Positions 32,518-45,079 of a DNA stretch of 64,000 bases are shown here, in pieces. Below the pieces are notes generated by a model that was not told where the DNA came from, ran no database searches, and was given only the letters and a program-made list of their open reading frames with translations. The stretch comes from Perilla frutescens (lineage: Eukaryota; Streptophyta; Magnoliopsida; Lamiales; Lamiaceae): the NCBI GenBank assembly GCA_026008535.1, contig BRKX01000009.1, forward strand, positions 53,131,001 to 53,195,000, read 5' to 3'. The first letter of the stretch is position 1, and every line of letters begins with the position of its first letter. Made by a program: the position numbers and the translations under genes.

Positions 32518-34542
32518 AGTTTGTAATCTTTAGTCCGAGAGATGCAAGAGCTCAATAGACTATCTCAATAAAATAACTCTCTTTCAATGCCATCATCCAT
32601 AATTTTTGTCTTCGTAAATGCCATGAAAATAATTTATTTACTTTTACGAATAAAGTAGGCTACTATTCTAAAAACTAATACTTTTAAAAATTATTAGATA
32701 AAAAATAAACTTAACGTCTCCTTAGGTCTTTAGTACATAATCTTTGGGCTCAGTACGTAACACTTTTAATTTGTCCGAACTATTAAACAATTGCAAAGTG
32801 ATATTTGACATTTTGGAGGTTTTCACAAATTTAGGATTGGAATGAAAAATCGATATTTGAAATGTAACATGGCATGCCAAATTCTTGCGTGAATTTTCCA
32901 TCCCCATTAATAAAATATAATGACGTATAAATTATCAATCTCATCTATAAACACTGTTTTGATATTCTTAAAATTAATGTTTTTATTTTTTATTTTTGAA
33001 TCAACGCAAGCAGCTCCCAACCCCTTTCCCATTGTTCTTCCCCATCTCCCTCCCATTTACAAATTGTAGCTCTATTACTTTGTGTTCGAAAATATTATTA
33101 TTCAAATCTAAATTAAATACTTGAATTTTTCCGTGAAATATATATGTTGTTCTGGCAATTGGATTCGTCCCACCAAAATCTAGAGCAATAATTTTGAAAC
33201 TTGTGGAATTGAATCTTTTTATCTCAAATAATATTCGATTAGAAATATGTTGTTTAGTAAAAATCGCATGAGGTTTAATTTCCTATACATTTAGATAGAT
33301 TTATTATTATTATTATTCTTAATTATCATTTTTGAATTTGTGATTGGCACCGCATGCGCGAGGGGTGTCCTTTCGAGTGAGATATAAAAGGTGGTATCAA
33401 ATCAAGATCGGTTTTACTTTATTTGATTCTTGTTTTTTTCCTTCGAAATTAGATTCTATTAGCATTGGTTTTTTTTCTTCAATAAGGGAAATGATTGTCA
33501 ACTAGGCTTTTTTATTATTATTATTATTATTTTAAATATGGGTGTGTGAAATTTATTGCTAACTAGGCTTCACAATACACGCATTGCACGCATGCATACG
33601 CTATATATATTTTATGTATCAAAATTCATAAGATTAGTCAATATTTAGATTCAAACATAATTAAATATCAATAAAATTAATTATTAAACAAAAATTTGTG
33701 TAAGATCATTTTATGTATCAAAATTAGTAAAACATGTCAAAAATTCTGATCAAAATTCATATTTAGTGGCACATTTATAATTTTATTAGTGTTCGAATCC
33801 GGGTCTTGACGACCTATCTTACGAATTTTGACCCATAAAACGGCCTCACACGACTCCCTCAAATCATAAATATACCATTGAATATGAGTTTTAATTTGAT
33901 ATTTAATCCGTCTTTTGAATTTTGTCTCATAAGACAATCACACAAATTTTTATCATATTTCATATGAAATAAAATCTTATTCACTTATATTTTTCTAAAA
34001 TAGGGTTTGAGATATGGTTAAAATTGAGAGAGTGTGTGAAAATATATAAAATAATAAATATTTCGACGCAAAATAAAAAAGTTAAAATAATAATCATAAT
34101 GAAACGGAGAGAGTACCATGTTTGTTTCATTTTCTTCCGTGAACCCATTTAAATTTGTTTTCATATACTATATTTTTGCCAAGTGTTCTCGAGTAAATAT
34201 CCGCAAAATAACTATGAAAAACGATCTCGATCACATTTAACTTGACACTACGTTCGATTACACTACTAGAAGTATATTTTCTTATTAAAAACTCTCAATC
34301 ATTTTTGCCAAATATTAGCAGAAACTTCATTAGAAATAGATCTTTTTTATATTATAAATGAATAGTCTTAAATTTGCTATTAGAAAAGAAGTTTGAACTC
34401 TTTATTTCATTTGAAGTAAGTCTTTTATAGGATGGTCCTACCATGAGAATGAAAGCCGACTTAATAAATAAGCATTTGTTTCGTACTTCACTTTGTACAT
34501 TTTTTCCCCTTTATTCAATATGTAATATATATGCGTGAGGGT
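32518..34542. other. AT-rich spacer with a transposon fragment
   Basis: No gene seen. Around 33775-33935 there are phrases such as GTGTTCGAATCCGGGTCTTG, GACCCATAAAACGGCCTCAC and TGTCTCATAAGACAATCACA that look like a decayed dispersed repeat. Small TTA/TTATTA runs occur at 33301 and 33511. Confidence 0.45.
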
Positions 34543-34729
34543 TGATTATAATGGGTACTGGTACTTCGTGTGAGAATTAGAAACAATGTTTATATAATAT
34601 GATTTTATAGTTTATTTTATTGTATTTTAGTTATTTTAACATTAGCACTAAAATACAACAAACTATAAAATCATGTTAAATAAGCGTGGTTTATAGTTCT
34701 CATATGAAATTTCAGTACCTATTTTAATC
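34543..34729. mobile_element. 187-bp foldback MITE
   Basis: Left GATTATAATGGGTACTGGTA and the reverse complement of the right, GATTAAAATAGGTACTGAAA, pair along almost the whole length (also GATTTTATAGTTT against AAACTATAAAATC), leaving a short loop near 34635. Confidence 0.8.
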
Positions 34730-35599
34730 TATATATATATGGTGGGTAGACGATTTCATAACTGAAATTAAGATTATGAGTTTTAATTATGTCAGTGTAT
34801 ATATTAAAACAAACTACTCAGAATACTCATATAAATAATAACTGCAAGTAAATTCTAAAAGAATTATATTGAATAACACCTACATATAAATATTAAATAT
34901 TCATTCTCAAGTGCCATAAAAAGGTATTTATTATTGGCCAGCGTAGTTTACTTAAAAGGCTCATAAAGAACTGAAGAGTTGTGGAACTTGGTAGTGCCAA
35001 AAGGTTAATTAATATATATATCCAATTTGTGTTGTGGAACTAGCTATATATATATATTTATATTATTGATCTTACTTAATTCCTCTTTTTACACTAACAA
35101 AACCAGCCGAAAAGTAATAGATCAACACGTATGTTGTGAACATTTTTTCTTAGGAATACTATTTGAAAATATTATCTTGCGTCGTCAAAGTGAAATTTGA
35201 ATCAACAACCAATTGGGAAACAACAAAAAATTGTCAAGATCATATTTGTTATTAGCATGGGGGTGTAGAATCGATTTGGTAACATCAAAAGATTTTACTT
35301 TTCGTGTATATTATAAGATCTTCAAATTTGAAAATGACACTAATCATTTTTATATTTAAGATCTGCAGGATGGTGGGAGTATTAATTACAAGAGATAATT
35401 CATCTTAATGATTCTGATTTTTTAAGCAGATGATATTTTAGAGTTACTAATAAAGACTGATGATGTTCTTTGATTTTTTATTTTATTTTTAAGTTGATGA
35501 CTGTCTGTTTTACCGAGAGTTAGTGCCTCAGTTATACTTTTCTTTTTCGGAGACTTAATAATATACATTTCATTTTATACTTATTTACTCCACTTTAAT
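34730..35599. other. AT-rich spacer, no gene seen
   Basis: No coding potential, terminal repeats or RNA gene recognised. Confidence 0.5.
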
Positions 35600-35697
35600 T
35601 TATCAAGCTCGAACTTGAGCTCAAACGAGCTTTTATAAAATAATCACGAGTCAACTATCAAAATGTTTAACTTAATTTTTTGGCTCGATCATCGTCA
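35600..35697. mobile_element. Fragment with hAT-type subterminal motifs
   Basis: AAGCTCGAACTTGAGCTCAA and CACGAGTCAACTATC resemble the GAGCTCGA-rich subterminal zones of the hAT-like element at 19.8 kb. It is short and without ends. Confidence 0.45.
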
Positions 35698-35699
35698 TT

Positions 35700-36450
35700 G
35701 TTGGTGCAATTGGTGTGTACTAGTTTAATTGTCATGTATTTCGGCAAATCAATTGTTGTGCTAATCGTGGTTCTTGCAGAGGACCAATCCATGATCCTTA
35801 TCCGATGTGCTACTCAAGGAACATTTCAAACCAAGGGTGTCAAACTTGGATAGAATAATGATCATCGGGATGTTCAAGACGATAGTCATGATGGCTATTT
35901 ATGGCAGTTTCCTTCTGGAGAAATAGACCTTAGGCTTCCGATTTCATGGATCAAGCTACATTTTTTACTGCCATCTTCGTGGAGATTTACTTTGAGGATT
36001 CACCCTAATCATCAAATGGAGTTTCCCGCTCAAGAAAGTGTGAAATCCTATCAATATGGAAACAAACTTCATAAGGCAAGACTCGAAGAAGGAAGGTAAC
36101 TCGAGCCCTTTATGAAGACCATTCGGCTGCAAACTAATGGTGGGCAAGATCTGAGTTATTCGTTACAATCTCTATGTGTCGAGTTGTAAAGTTCAACGTG
36201 AGTTTCTAGTGGGTAGTTTATTTTTCGGACAAACATTTTAGGTAACTCGCTCCTGCTGCTGTTCGTGACCTCATGGAGGTTGCAAGAGAGACAAAATGTG
36301 GACACTTGGGTCGTAAGTGGTTCTTATGATTTCAATCCATTGAAGAAGGAGTAGTGTTCGAAAGCTTGTTCAGATAGGTGGCCTTGTCGTACAAATTCTT
36401 GTCGAGACTAACTTTAAGAAATGGATTGGTTCTTTACTAGGCAAAGCCCC
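35700..36450. other. Higher-complexity segment of unknown origin
   Basis: This stretch is less AT-rich than its neighbours and has the texture of old coding DNA (for example 35770-36120 and 36240-36420), but every frame is broken by stops and no domain is recognisable. A degraded gene or transposon body is the likely explanation. Confidence 0.35.
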
Positions 36451-36745
36451 AGATGTAAGTGTGTGCACCGAACTAGATAATCATATATTGTGTGTCCCAC
36501 TTTATACTTTCATTATTTATGTACTTAATCTATAGATCATACAATTGAACATTAAAAAAGGATAACAAGATAATCAACCAACACAAATTTCGTTTTATCA
36601 ATCATTTCTTATATGTGATGTTGGAATCTCATCATTTTTACTCTTGGAAGTGTCCGGTGATTATAAATTATAGAAAGTACAATTATAAGATAATAGTATG
36701 GTCATGATAACATAAAGATACACATTCTAATGTGTGATGGTTCAA

Positions 36746-36850
<105 letters not shown>

Positions 36851-36854
36851 TATG

Positions 36855-39800
36855 TCGAGGGTAACCTCCCGCAGCCGCTATTCGAGATTGCACAGGATAA
36901 ATCATGTCTCTGTGCAATAGTTTCGATCTCGAATTTACATAACTTCACCAATAGATCATCTCGTGGACAATTATATATATCTTTTGTTTCTTGAATTCTC
37001 CTGTAATAGTATCTTTGCAACTTGGCTTCGAGTAATTATGACCTTAATTATAATCTAGCATGCAAGATAACCTACTTTTTATTTTTGGTAATAATTTTGT
37101 GGCCAAACTAAATGATAGCCCAAATATTCCTACCATATAAAGGCACGCTCTAAAGCATATCAATAATTAAAATTCGATTGATGCTAAACTCTTCATTTCA
37201 TTGCAAATTGTTTCATGTCTCTTAGCCAAAAATAGAAAGAGATAATTAATGCCGAGGCACTAGAATAGTAGAATGACATTCCCAATAACATAATTAGAAA
37301 CTAAAATCAATTAGTGCACTAAACGTGTAGGCCAACTAAAGCCAGTCAATATTATTGTTTAATTGTTGCTGTATTTAAAAAAAAAACTATTTTAATGTGT
37401 GCAAAGAGGGACTTAGAAACTCAATTCGTATTAGTTGAAACTTAATAAACCGAGCTAGACAAATATTTTAAAATTATCCAATATTAACTAAAAAAATTTG
37501 CACAGTAGTTCAAAATAGAGTAATTTGCAACATCAAAAACATATAGGATCAAACTATAATGTAGATAATATGTGATAACATCAAAGAAATTTCACTTCTC
37601 ATGATCTTCCGAATGAATTAATTTAATGATGATTATAATCATGTGTAATATTTTGAATATAATTCGGTATAAATCAATGGAACATAACCATAGCATATCG
37701 GAAATTTATAAGTAGCTAGATCATCATATTTTTTTCTCCTCAGGGCTTCTAAATACCCCTATCTAAGATGCTATAAAAAGTAAGAATTTAATTATTCTCA
37801 ATTATACAACTAACATCCCCTTGTGCTACCCTAAAGCAATATAACATTAACACCCATATCAATTTTATTAAATAAAACAATAATTTGGATTAGAATATAA
37901 AAAATTTATGGGGATGGTGGAGAGGGGTAGGCAAAAAAGGGATTTTCTTTATTTTGGTGGAGTGGTGGCAAAAGTGGGTTGAGAAAATTTGGGCCTCAAC
38001 CATGCTTAGTGGGCCCAGATGAATCATGTCAATGTCATATATTAAGTGGGCGGGCCCACTAGTCGTCTGCGTTTCTCTCCATCGCAATGGGCCCTTTCCT
38101 TTTCGTTAGTTTCCACTCGTGTTGGTACTATATTTACGTCCAACTTTATTAGAGTTCGAATCGAGCTTTAAATTTTAAAGAAATTTTATTGGCATACACG
38201 ATTATGATAAATGTTGTTGTTCATGGTGATATTTAAGGCGCAAACTTAATTAGATTTAAAAAAAAAAAAAAAAGTAATTATCATATTTTTAGATTATCGC
38301 AAGTGTTACTATGTGAGTGTGTGCACATTATTCAAATGTAGAATGTGTTTAGGAAACTCGAACCATGATCTATGTATCAATCATAAAATTGCTACGATTT
38401 ACTAATCAGGTCACTCCATGTGGCATATGCTATTGTTATGAGTTATGAAATGCATTTAATTGATAAATGTTGTCGCATATATATGTGATTTTAGATCATC
38501 TTGCTTTCATGAGCATATATTCTATTTTTTGTTGCAAAATAATTATATTCATTAATCTTTCAATTCCTTTTTCTCCATTAAATATGTAACCTAATATATA
38601 GACTATATATAGTATAACTCCCAGGTAAAATTTTCCAAGCAGAAATAATATTAGAATTACAAGACTTTTTTTTTTCTTCCTATTTTAAGTTATAAATGTG
38701 AATGAAGAAAGTATCAAATACTTTAATTGCCAATTTCTCTACTTAAATAAAAATGTTTTTATGTCCTTTTTGTTCAACTTTATTGAGCCCGATATTAAAT
38801 GAGCTTTGGATATATATTTTTGTAAAAATAGACTTAATTATGTTTTATTTATAAAATCAAGGTTAAGTTAGCTTTTACTAGTCAATCTCAAATAAAATAT
38901 CGTATACTTTAATTTGATTTTCAACCTTACATTAATTATTACCTTAATTAGTAAAATATTCAAGTTAGGTTTCACCTGACATTATTGAAGTCATATTTAA
39001 TCTTTGTGCCAATCTTCTGTTCAAAGATTCACACATTCATCAACCTATAGCATCTTTCAATTTGCCTAACTTTCTTTTTGACTCTAAATTTCTTTTGTGA
39101 GATGATTTGTTTATTTTATTGTGACGAATCTGAATGACGTGGACGAAAATTTAAACTTAAATTTTACTTTTAAGAAAATAATTCTAGTACCAGGTCGGTT
39201 TTTAATATATTAAGTTTAATGCTTTGCTCATTTAATTTTAAAAAATTATGGGTTGAAAATCATTTAAAAGGAGCTCATTTCATTTTGAGATTTTACAGTT
39301 ATATTAATATAAGTTTGACTACTACGATAAATTACATATAAATAATTATATATAAATATTGACATCATTGTATGCGTAGTAGTTTGTAATAAAACAAAAT
39401 AAGGGATGATATAATAGAAGATTTGAATTAAAAAACTCTTGCCTTCTGACATGTGTTTGTCTAGCAACATTGTTCATAACCCAAAATTCTATACATTGCT
39501 TTTTTCCTGGAATTCATGGATTCTAAAATTGACTTTCTTGGTAATGGAAAAATACCAAAAACCCTCGTGCTATTAGACAGCTCATGGCATCAACAAATAC
39601 AACCTCCTTTCTTCAAATACGTGGAAGCAATATAGTCCTTTAATTTCCTTACGTGGGAATTGACTTTATTAATTATCGTACGCAAAAATACGACTGAAAC
39701 TATTTTACGGGTCAAAATTTATAAAATAGATAAAAATTTAAATTCAAACTCATATTCAATAATTCAGTAATATATTTGTGATTTTATTAATATTTAACTG

Positions 39801-39870
39801 TGTTTTTATTTAGATATTAACTCGTCTTATGTTGTTTAATGCATAAAAAAGTCTCATACAAGATACACTT
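36855..39870. other. AT-rich spacer, no gene seen
   Basis: A poly-A run lies at 38260-38274. A GC-richer island at 37990-38095 contains GTGGGCCCAG, GGGCGGGCCCAC and TGGGCC motifs of the promoter site II type, but I see no gene on either side. Confidence 0.45.
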
Positions 39871-39880
39871 GCATTATCAT

Positions 39881-41244
39881 TGGTGCGTCGTTTTACACCA
39901 AAATAAATTTCCCGACAGCAGTCGGTATGCCCTTACTGCACAGTATAGCGATGAGCGAAATCGTCTCCCAAAAGACCGGCGAGAATTACTCTATACTTCC
40001 AACCTGTATAACCAAACTTCCAAGGGGGGGTTTTGTTGATTATAACTAAACAAACGAAATTCATAAATAAACAGAGAGATGCACGATTGAACAGAATGAA
40101 CGATTTAAAATATTAGAGGAACTATTCCGGATTCCAATTAACTCCACCCTGGCTTACCTAAACCGATCCTCGATGCAAGAATTAATTCAATTAACATATG
40201 CAAATCAGTTATAGCTACCGAAGACACTTACTGACGCAGCCTAATTTCTCCTTAGTTTCTCGATAATCAAGAAGACACTTCACCAATTATTTCCCTAATC
40301 GACTGACAACCGTAAGAGACACTCTATAGATTTAATGAGCCGACAGCATTGAGCACTAGAGAAACCCGATTCAAAACTAACAGACTCTGACACAAGACCG
40401 TTGAATTAAGATTGTTATTCTCCCTGGTTCTGAAGAACCGTTTTGCCACTAATTAAACTTAAACCACAATTACGGATGGCCGGTTTAATTGACTACTAAT
40501 TAATTCCGACTCACTAAATATTTGCAACTATCTAGCAATATCGAAACAATTAACGACTCGAAATACAAAGAATAACAAATGCATGCAATTAATTGAACGA
40601 AAAAATTAATTTGATCTCACAGTTTAACTAGGTCAGGGCTTCGTTAGTTGTCACCAGAATAAGAAGAACTTAGCTTGATTGCATAATTAAATCAAACCTC
40701 CAAAATATTGTCGAGCAGTACATGATGAATTCAGTGAAGAAGATGAAATAAAAGTTGCTGGAATAAATCGTCCACTCTCTGGTCTTGCGTTAATATGGAT
40801 GGATAAATCATATTCTATCTATATTATCCTTAATTAAAATAAGTAAACATGGAAATAAAATCCTAGTCTATCTCAACTAGGTGATTGCCAAGATGAGGAC
40901 TCCTTAGAGGCGGTGGAACTCTGAATCCCGCATCCAGCCATTGGGTTTTAGTAAATCCCGTGCTTCAGCCTAAATCCACGCGCACAGGCCCAACTTCTAG
41001 ATTTTCAGCCCATGTTATCCTGCCGTATGCCCATACGGCATGGATTTCCGAACTTCCAACTTCAGCTTCCTTTGCACAGCTAGTTTTCTCACCAAAAGCA
41101 TGTCATTTTCCCTACCTTTGTGTAGATTACCTGCAAAACCCTCAAGGCATAACATTCTCCCAAAACGACATCATAACACGGCAATCAACACAATTAAAAT
41201 CATATTGAAATGGCCCAAAATATTAAGTAGAATTGGCCCGATCA
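39881..41244 (-). mobile_element. Solo LTR (1364 bp)
   Basis: The plus strand starts TGGTGCGTCGTTTTACACC and ends GGCCCGATCA, with a perfect 5-bp duplication ATCAT at 39876-39880 and 41245-41249. On the minus strand this reads TGATCGGGCC to GACGCACCA, TG...CA ended. It is GC-richer than the flanks and has no gag-pol sequence, primer site or second copy. It has the look of a Ty3/gypsy LTR; orientation and superfamily are inferred. Confidence 0.85.
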
Positions 41245-41707
41245 ATCATGCATTGTCGGAAGTAAAAATATAAGTGTTATCTTTATTAAAATAAATGATA
41301 TTCTGTTTTATTTCTATTTGTTTTTTTTCTCCATAAATAAGTATAATTTATTTTAATTGAACGACTTGTGCAATGCACTCGTCCGACGCTAGCATGTGGA
41401 CTCGTGCACTGCACTCTACAATTATTTTTTTACAATAATTATATATCCTAAAATTAAAATTAATTAATTATTCTTTTTTAATTCGGCAGCTCATGCACTA
41501 CACTCGATAATTACACTTGATAATTAACTTTATTGAATTAAATATAAGCCTTAATTGGGATTAATAATCTCTAAAAATACACAAAAAGAAACTAAAAAAA
41601 CCCAAACCATAAAGAAATAAATCTGAAATCCAAAAAAAAAAACTCTAAACAATAAACCCCTAAACTCTAAAGATTAATTGTAATGGAATAAACTATAATT
41701 TGAATTA

Positions 41708-41817
41708 GTTCCGGTGGGGATGGCCTAGTGGTGGAGTGAGGTTGCTTAGAGAACAAATGTCATTAGTTCGAATATCCTTAATATCACCAGGTCGGGTGTG
41801 TGAGTTAAAAAAAAATC
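41708..41817 (+). mobile_element. SINE, tRNA-derived, with 12-bp target duplication
   Basis: The body contains an A-box-like GGATGGCCTAGTGGT and a B-box-like AGTTCGAATATCC about 40 bp apart, then GGTCGGGTGTGTGAGTT and a poly-A tail. A perfect 12-bp duplication TAATTTGAATTA flanks it at 41696-41707 and 41818-41829. Length is 110 bp. Confidence 0.9.
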
Positions 41818-41849
41818 TAATTTGAATTAAATAAACTCATTAAAGACAA

Positions 41850-42010
41850 GTAACAGACCAAATGATACTTTTAAAATTATAGATGATACTTTTGGATGTT
41901 TCAGTAATACTTTTTAGTGTCATAAGTGATACATTTTTTTGGCAAGTTTTTCTTAATGGGACGGGTCAACCCGTGAATTTGACCAAAGTTTGACTCGTTG
42001 TACCGAGTAA
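41850..42010. mobile_element. Fragment related to the 30.4-kb MITE
   Basis: Repeated GATACTTTT phrases followed by GACGGGTCAACCCG, TTGACCAAAGTTTGAC match the interior of the element at 30381-30730. Ends are missing. Confidence 0.5.
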
Positions 42011-42358
42011 TTCAATACACCACATATATGTACTGAAAAATTGGTGTTTTTTTTTATATGTCATTCTACATTTGTTTCACATTAACACGATACATTATTA
42101 GATTGAATATCAAAGAATAAAAAAATGGAGAAAATTCTAATATTTACATTCCATGTTATCTTTCTTCTTCATATTCTCGTGCCTAGAAAAATAGAATGAA
42201 TTATGTAAGTGCTTATTCGAATTCAATACAATGAATATGTAATGTTCTTTTTAAAGGCATTTTCCTAATTCAACGAACAACTCTATGATCACAAAATCAT
42301 TTTTTTTATCCGTTGTATACTTTAGATAATTTTCTTCATATGTAATAATAACATGCAA

Positions 42359-42360
<2 letters not shown>

Positions 42361-42391
<31 letters not shown>
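42361..42391. repeat. (AT)n microsatellite
   Basis: A run of about 31 bp; a second (AT)n run is at 42840-42860. Confidence 0.95.
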
Positions 42392-42395
<4 letters not shown>

Positions 42396-42899
42396 GAATT
42401 GAGATTTGAGCGAATGACATTTGAATTGATCTAGTTAGTGGAAAAGGCAATCTCATGCTTGAAAGATCCGGAGTTTGAAGCCCGCCAAAATCAAAATCTC
42501 CCAAGAAATAATTTAACTCCAGAATTTTTTAAAGGTAGATTTAATACTAAATATTGTCAGTGCTATATATAGCAGATCTTCTTGATGGTAACCTTCACTA
42601 ATTATTCATCACTCATTTCATTTTGTTTTTTATTAAAAACACCCTTAATTATATATTATTCTAATGTTTTCAACAATTGGAAATATGATGCAAATATAAA
42701 TGTTCTTGTGGGTAGCATTCACCCATTCACCGTGGGATCTTAAAATATAATCATTACACCAAACACCAAAGTAACTATCAAGTGCATATAACATCAATAT
42801 AGAGAAATAGTATAATTCTCGAATTTACATATACCATTATATATATATATATATATATATCGAGTATGAAAAAAACACATAATGTGTGTGAAGTAGGAG

Positions 42900-43315
42900 T
42901 ATATATAATTGAGTGGAGTTGAGTCGAGTTGAGTAGTTACACGTCTGAACTTGAACTCGATAAGAAAACTCGAAATTTGAGCTCGACTCAGCAGCAAGCT
43001 CAATTGCTAATTAATATTAAAAACTATAAATTATATTACTTATTTTCACTATTAAAAAAATATAAAATTTAAATTATCATTGTAATGATGTAAATAATTA
43101 AACTATTAAGGGGTAAATTAAAAATACATTGAAGCTCGATTATGCTCAATATCAAGTCTGGCATTATTGAGTGGCGAGCTTATCGAGCCTGATATTATTG
43201 AGGTCGAGCTCGACTGCTCGAGTTTGAAAGCTACTCGAGAAGTTCGAGCTCGACTGAATGAATCTCAAGTTTATCTCCAATAGTTAATGAGTTGGCTCGA
43301 CACTCACTTATACCG
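42900..43315. mobile_element. hAT-like fragment with GAGCTCGA subterminal motifs
   Basis: It has clusters of GAGTCGAGTTGAGT, TTGAGCTCGACTC, GTCGAGCTCGACTG and AGTTCGAGCTCGACT at both ends of about 400 bp, like the hAT-like element at 19.8 kb. Intact ends or a duplication were not found. Confidence 0.5.
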
Positions 43316-43825
43316 CGTTAGTGTGAACTAGAAAGTGGGCAGCTATATAAAACAAGAAAACAAAAGATTAAAACTCTTCCAATCATGCTTTCCATTCGTC
43401 AAAAAGTTTCAACTTTTCAAAGACATAATAGCAAAGAAGTTGGTAGGGAGAGAATTTGATTCTTAATTAATTCAAATGTACACAAATCCTAATGTGTTTG
43501 CTGACTCAAATGAAAGTTCAGACAAGCAAGAATCGACAAAAAAAAAAAAAAAACCAAATTAAATAATTTTGAAGTGTCAAATGTATAGAGGATAGTTGGC
43601 TGCTGGTTTTTCAGACAACAGGTTTGGTTGAAGTTGTTAGTTTCAATCAAGTGGCTGCAAACAAGTGGATTATATATATACACACCTGTAAATATTAATG
43701 TGTAGTACTAAATTTCTGGTTCTGATACAAAAAATTTCATTTATGTCAATTAATTGATAATGCAAGGACACAATTGTAGCAACATGAGTCCATGCGTTGA
43801 CTGTAACGCATTCTAAATAATTGTT

Positions 43826-44034
43826 TGAATGTGAATTCTTAGTGTATACGAGTTTTGTCGTATTTTAATTAAGCGTGTGTTTTGTTAACACAAAAATAAA
43901 GAGCTATACTCCTAAATTTTTCGGTTTCCATTGAATTTGATACCTTATTAACACAATTCACTTTGTGTTAACGAAATACGTACGCCTAATTAATATACTA
44001 CACACCTTTATTATATACTAAGAATTCACAATCA
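43826..44034. mobile_element. 209-bp foldback MITE
   Basis: TGAATGTGAATTCTTAGTGT at the left pairs with the reverse complement of the right end, TGATTGTGAATTCTTAGTAT. The inner parts GTTAACACAAA and TTTGTGTTAAC also pair. Confidence 0.75.
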
Positions 44035-44333
44035 AGATAAAAATAATAAAATAGATCATATTGACTATTGACTTTTTGTGCAAATATTTTATAGATTACA
44101 TTTGTTTGTCATTCAACTATGGTAAAATACAAGATCGCATGTGCAAATTAAACCGTGGAGCCTACATCAAAATCACTAGGTATAATGTTGTGAAAATGTA
44201 ATTATAAGTTGTTTTGTCATAGCCATTTCAAAATATATTTTCTATTAATATTGGTTCTTTGAGAAGATGGCTACAAGAACAACAAAACCAAATGTATAGC
44301 TGCCAAAAAAAAGGATTGACACAGCAAAAGGGT

Positions 44334-44700
44334 TTAAATTTCGTGTTACACTTTTATGTGTTTCACTATAAAATTTACTGTTTTAATAATATTTATTATA
44401 AAATAAAAATTAATTCTAACATAAATAATCATAGTCAATATTTATCAACAAAAAATGAATTTAAAAAGTTATAAAATTTAATTTTGAATTAATCAACCAT
44501 GATAATGAATTATTAATTGAAAATTAAAAATAAAATACTAAAAAATAATTATAAACCCTAATTAGATGGGGTGAACCCTAAAAAATAATATTATAATTAA
44601 ACTAAATCACAAAAAATATAATTGAAGAGAAAAATAAAAGAACACATAATTTGAAAGTATAATGCGGAGTGTAACACAGAGAGTGTAATAGGAAATCTCA
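44334..44700 (+). mobile_element. MITE family M1, copy A
   Basis: The family has ends of the type TTGAAATTTCCTGTTACACT. This copy has a left end near TTAAATTTCGTGTTACACTT and a right end AGAGTGTAATAGGAAATCTC, with the internal landmark AACCCTAATTAGATGGGGTG. It lies head to head with copy B. Confidence 0.75.
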
Positions 44701-44720
44701 AGTGCACATCAAATATACAT

Positions 44721-45079
44721 GGGATTTCATGTTACACTCCGTGTTACATTTTTAAATTACAACTTTTTCATGTATTTTTTTCTTCAATTTTATTTTATGT
44801 GATTTAGTTTAATTTTATGATTATTTTTAGGGTTCACCCCACCCAATTAGGGTTTATAATTATTTTTTAATATTTAATTTTCAATTTTCAATTAATAATT
44901 CATTATTATAGTTGATTTTTTCAAAATTACGTTTTATAATTTTTTTAATTCATTTTTTTTGTTGATAAATATTGACTATGGTTATTGATGTTATAATTAA
45001 TTTTTATTAATACTATTACAATTATAAATGTGATGATGAAACACGAGTGAAATACGAGATAGTGTAACAGGAAATTTTA
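44721..45079 (-). mobile_element. MITE family M1, copy B, inverted
   Basis: The reverse-complement counterpart of copy A: GGGATTTCATGTTACACTCC at the left, GGTTCACCCCACCCAATTAG inside, and GATAGTGTAACAGGAAATTT at the right. Only about 20 bp separates it from copy A, so the pair forms a palindrome of about 750 bp. Confidence 0.75.

Noticed and set aside
37990..38095. TGGGCC-rich island as a promoter
   Set aside because: No coding sequence or RNA gene is visible on either side.
42395..42500. Possible SINE near GATCCGGAGTTTGAAGCCCG
   Set aside because: A B-box-like piece only; no poly-A tail, target duplication or shared 3' signature.
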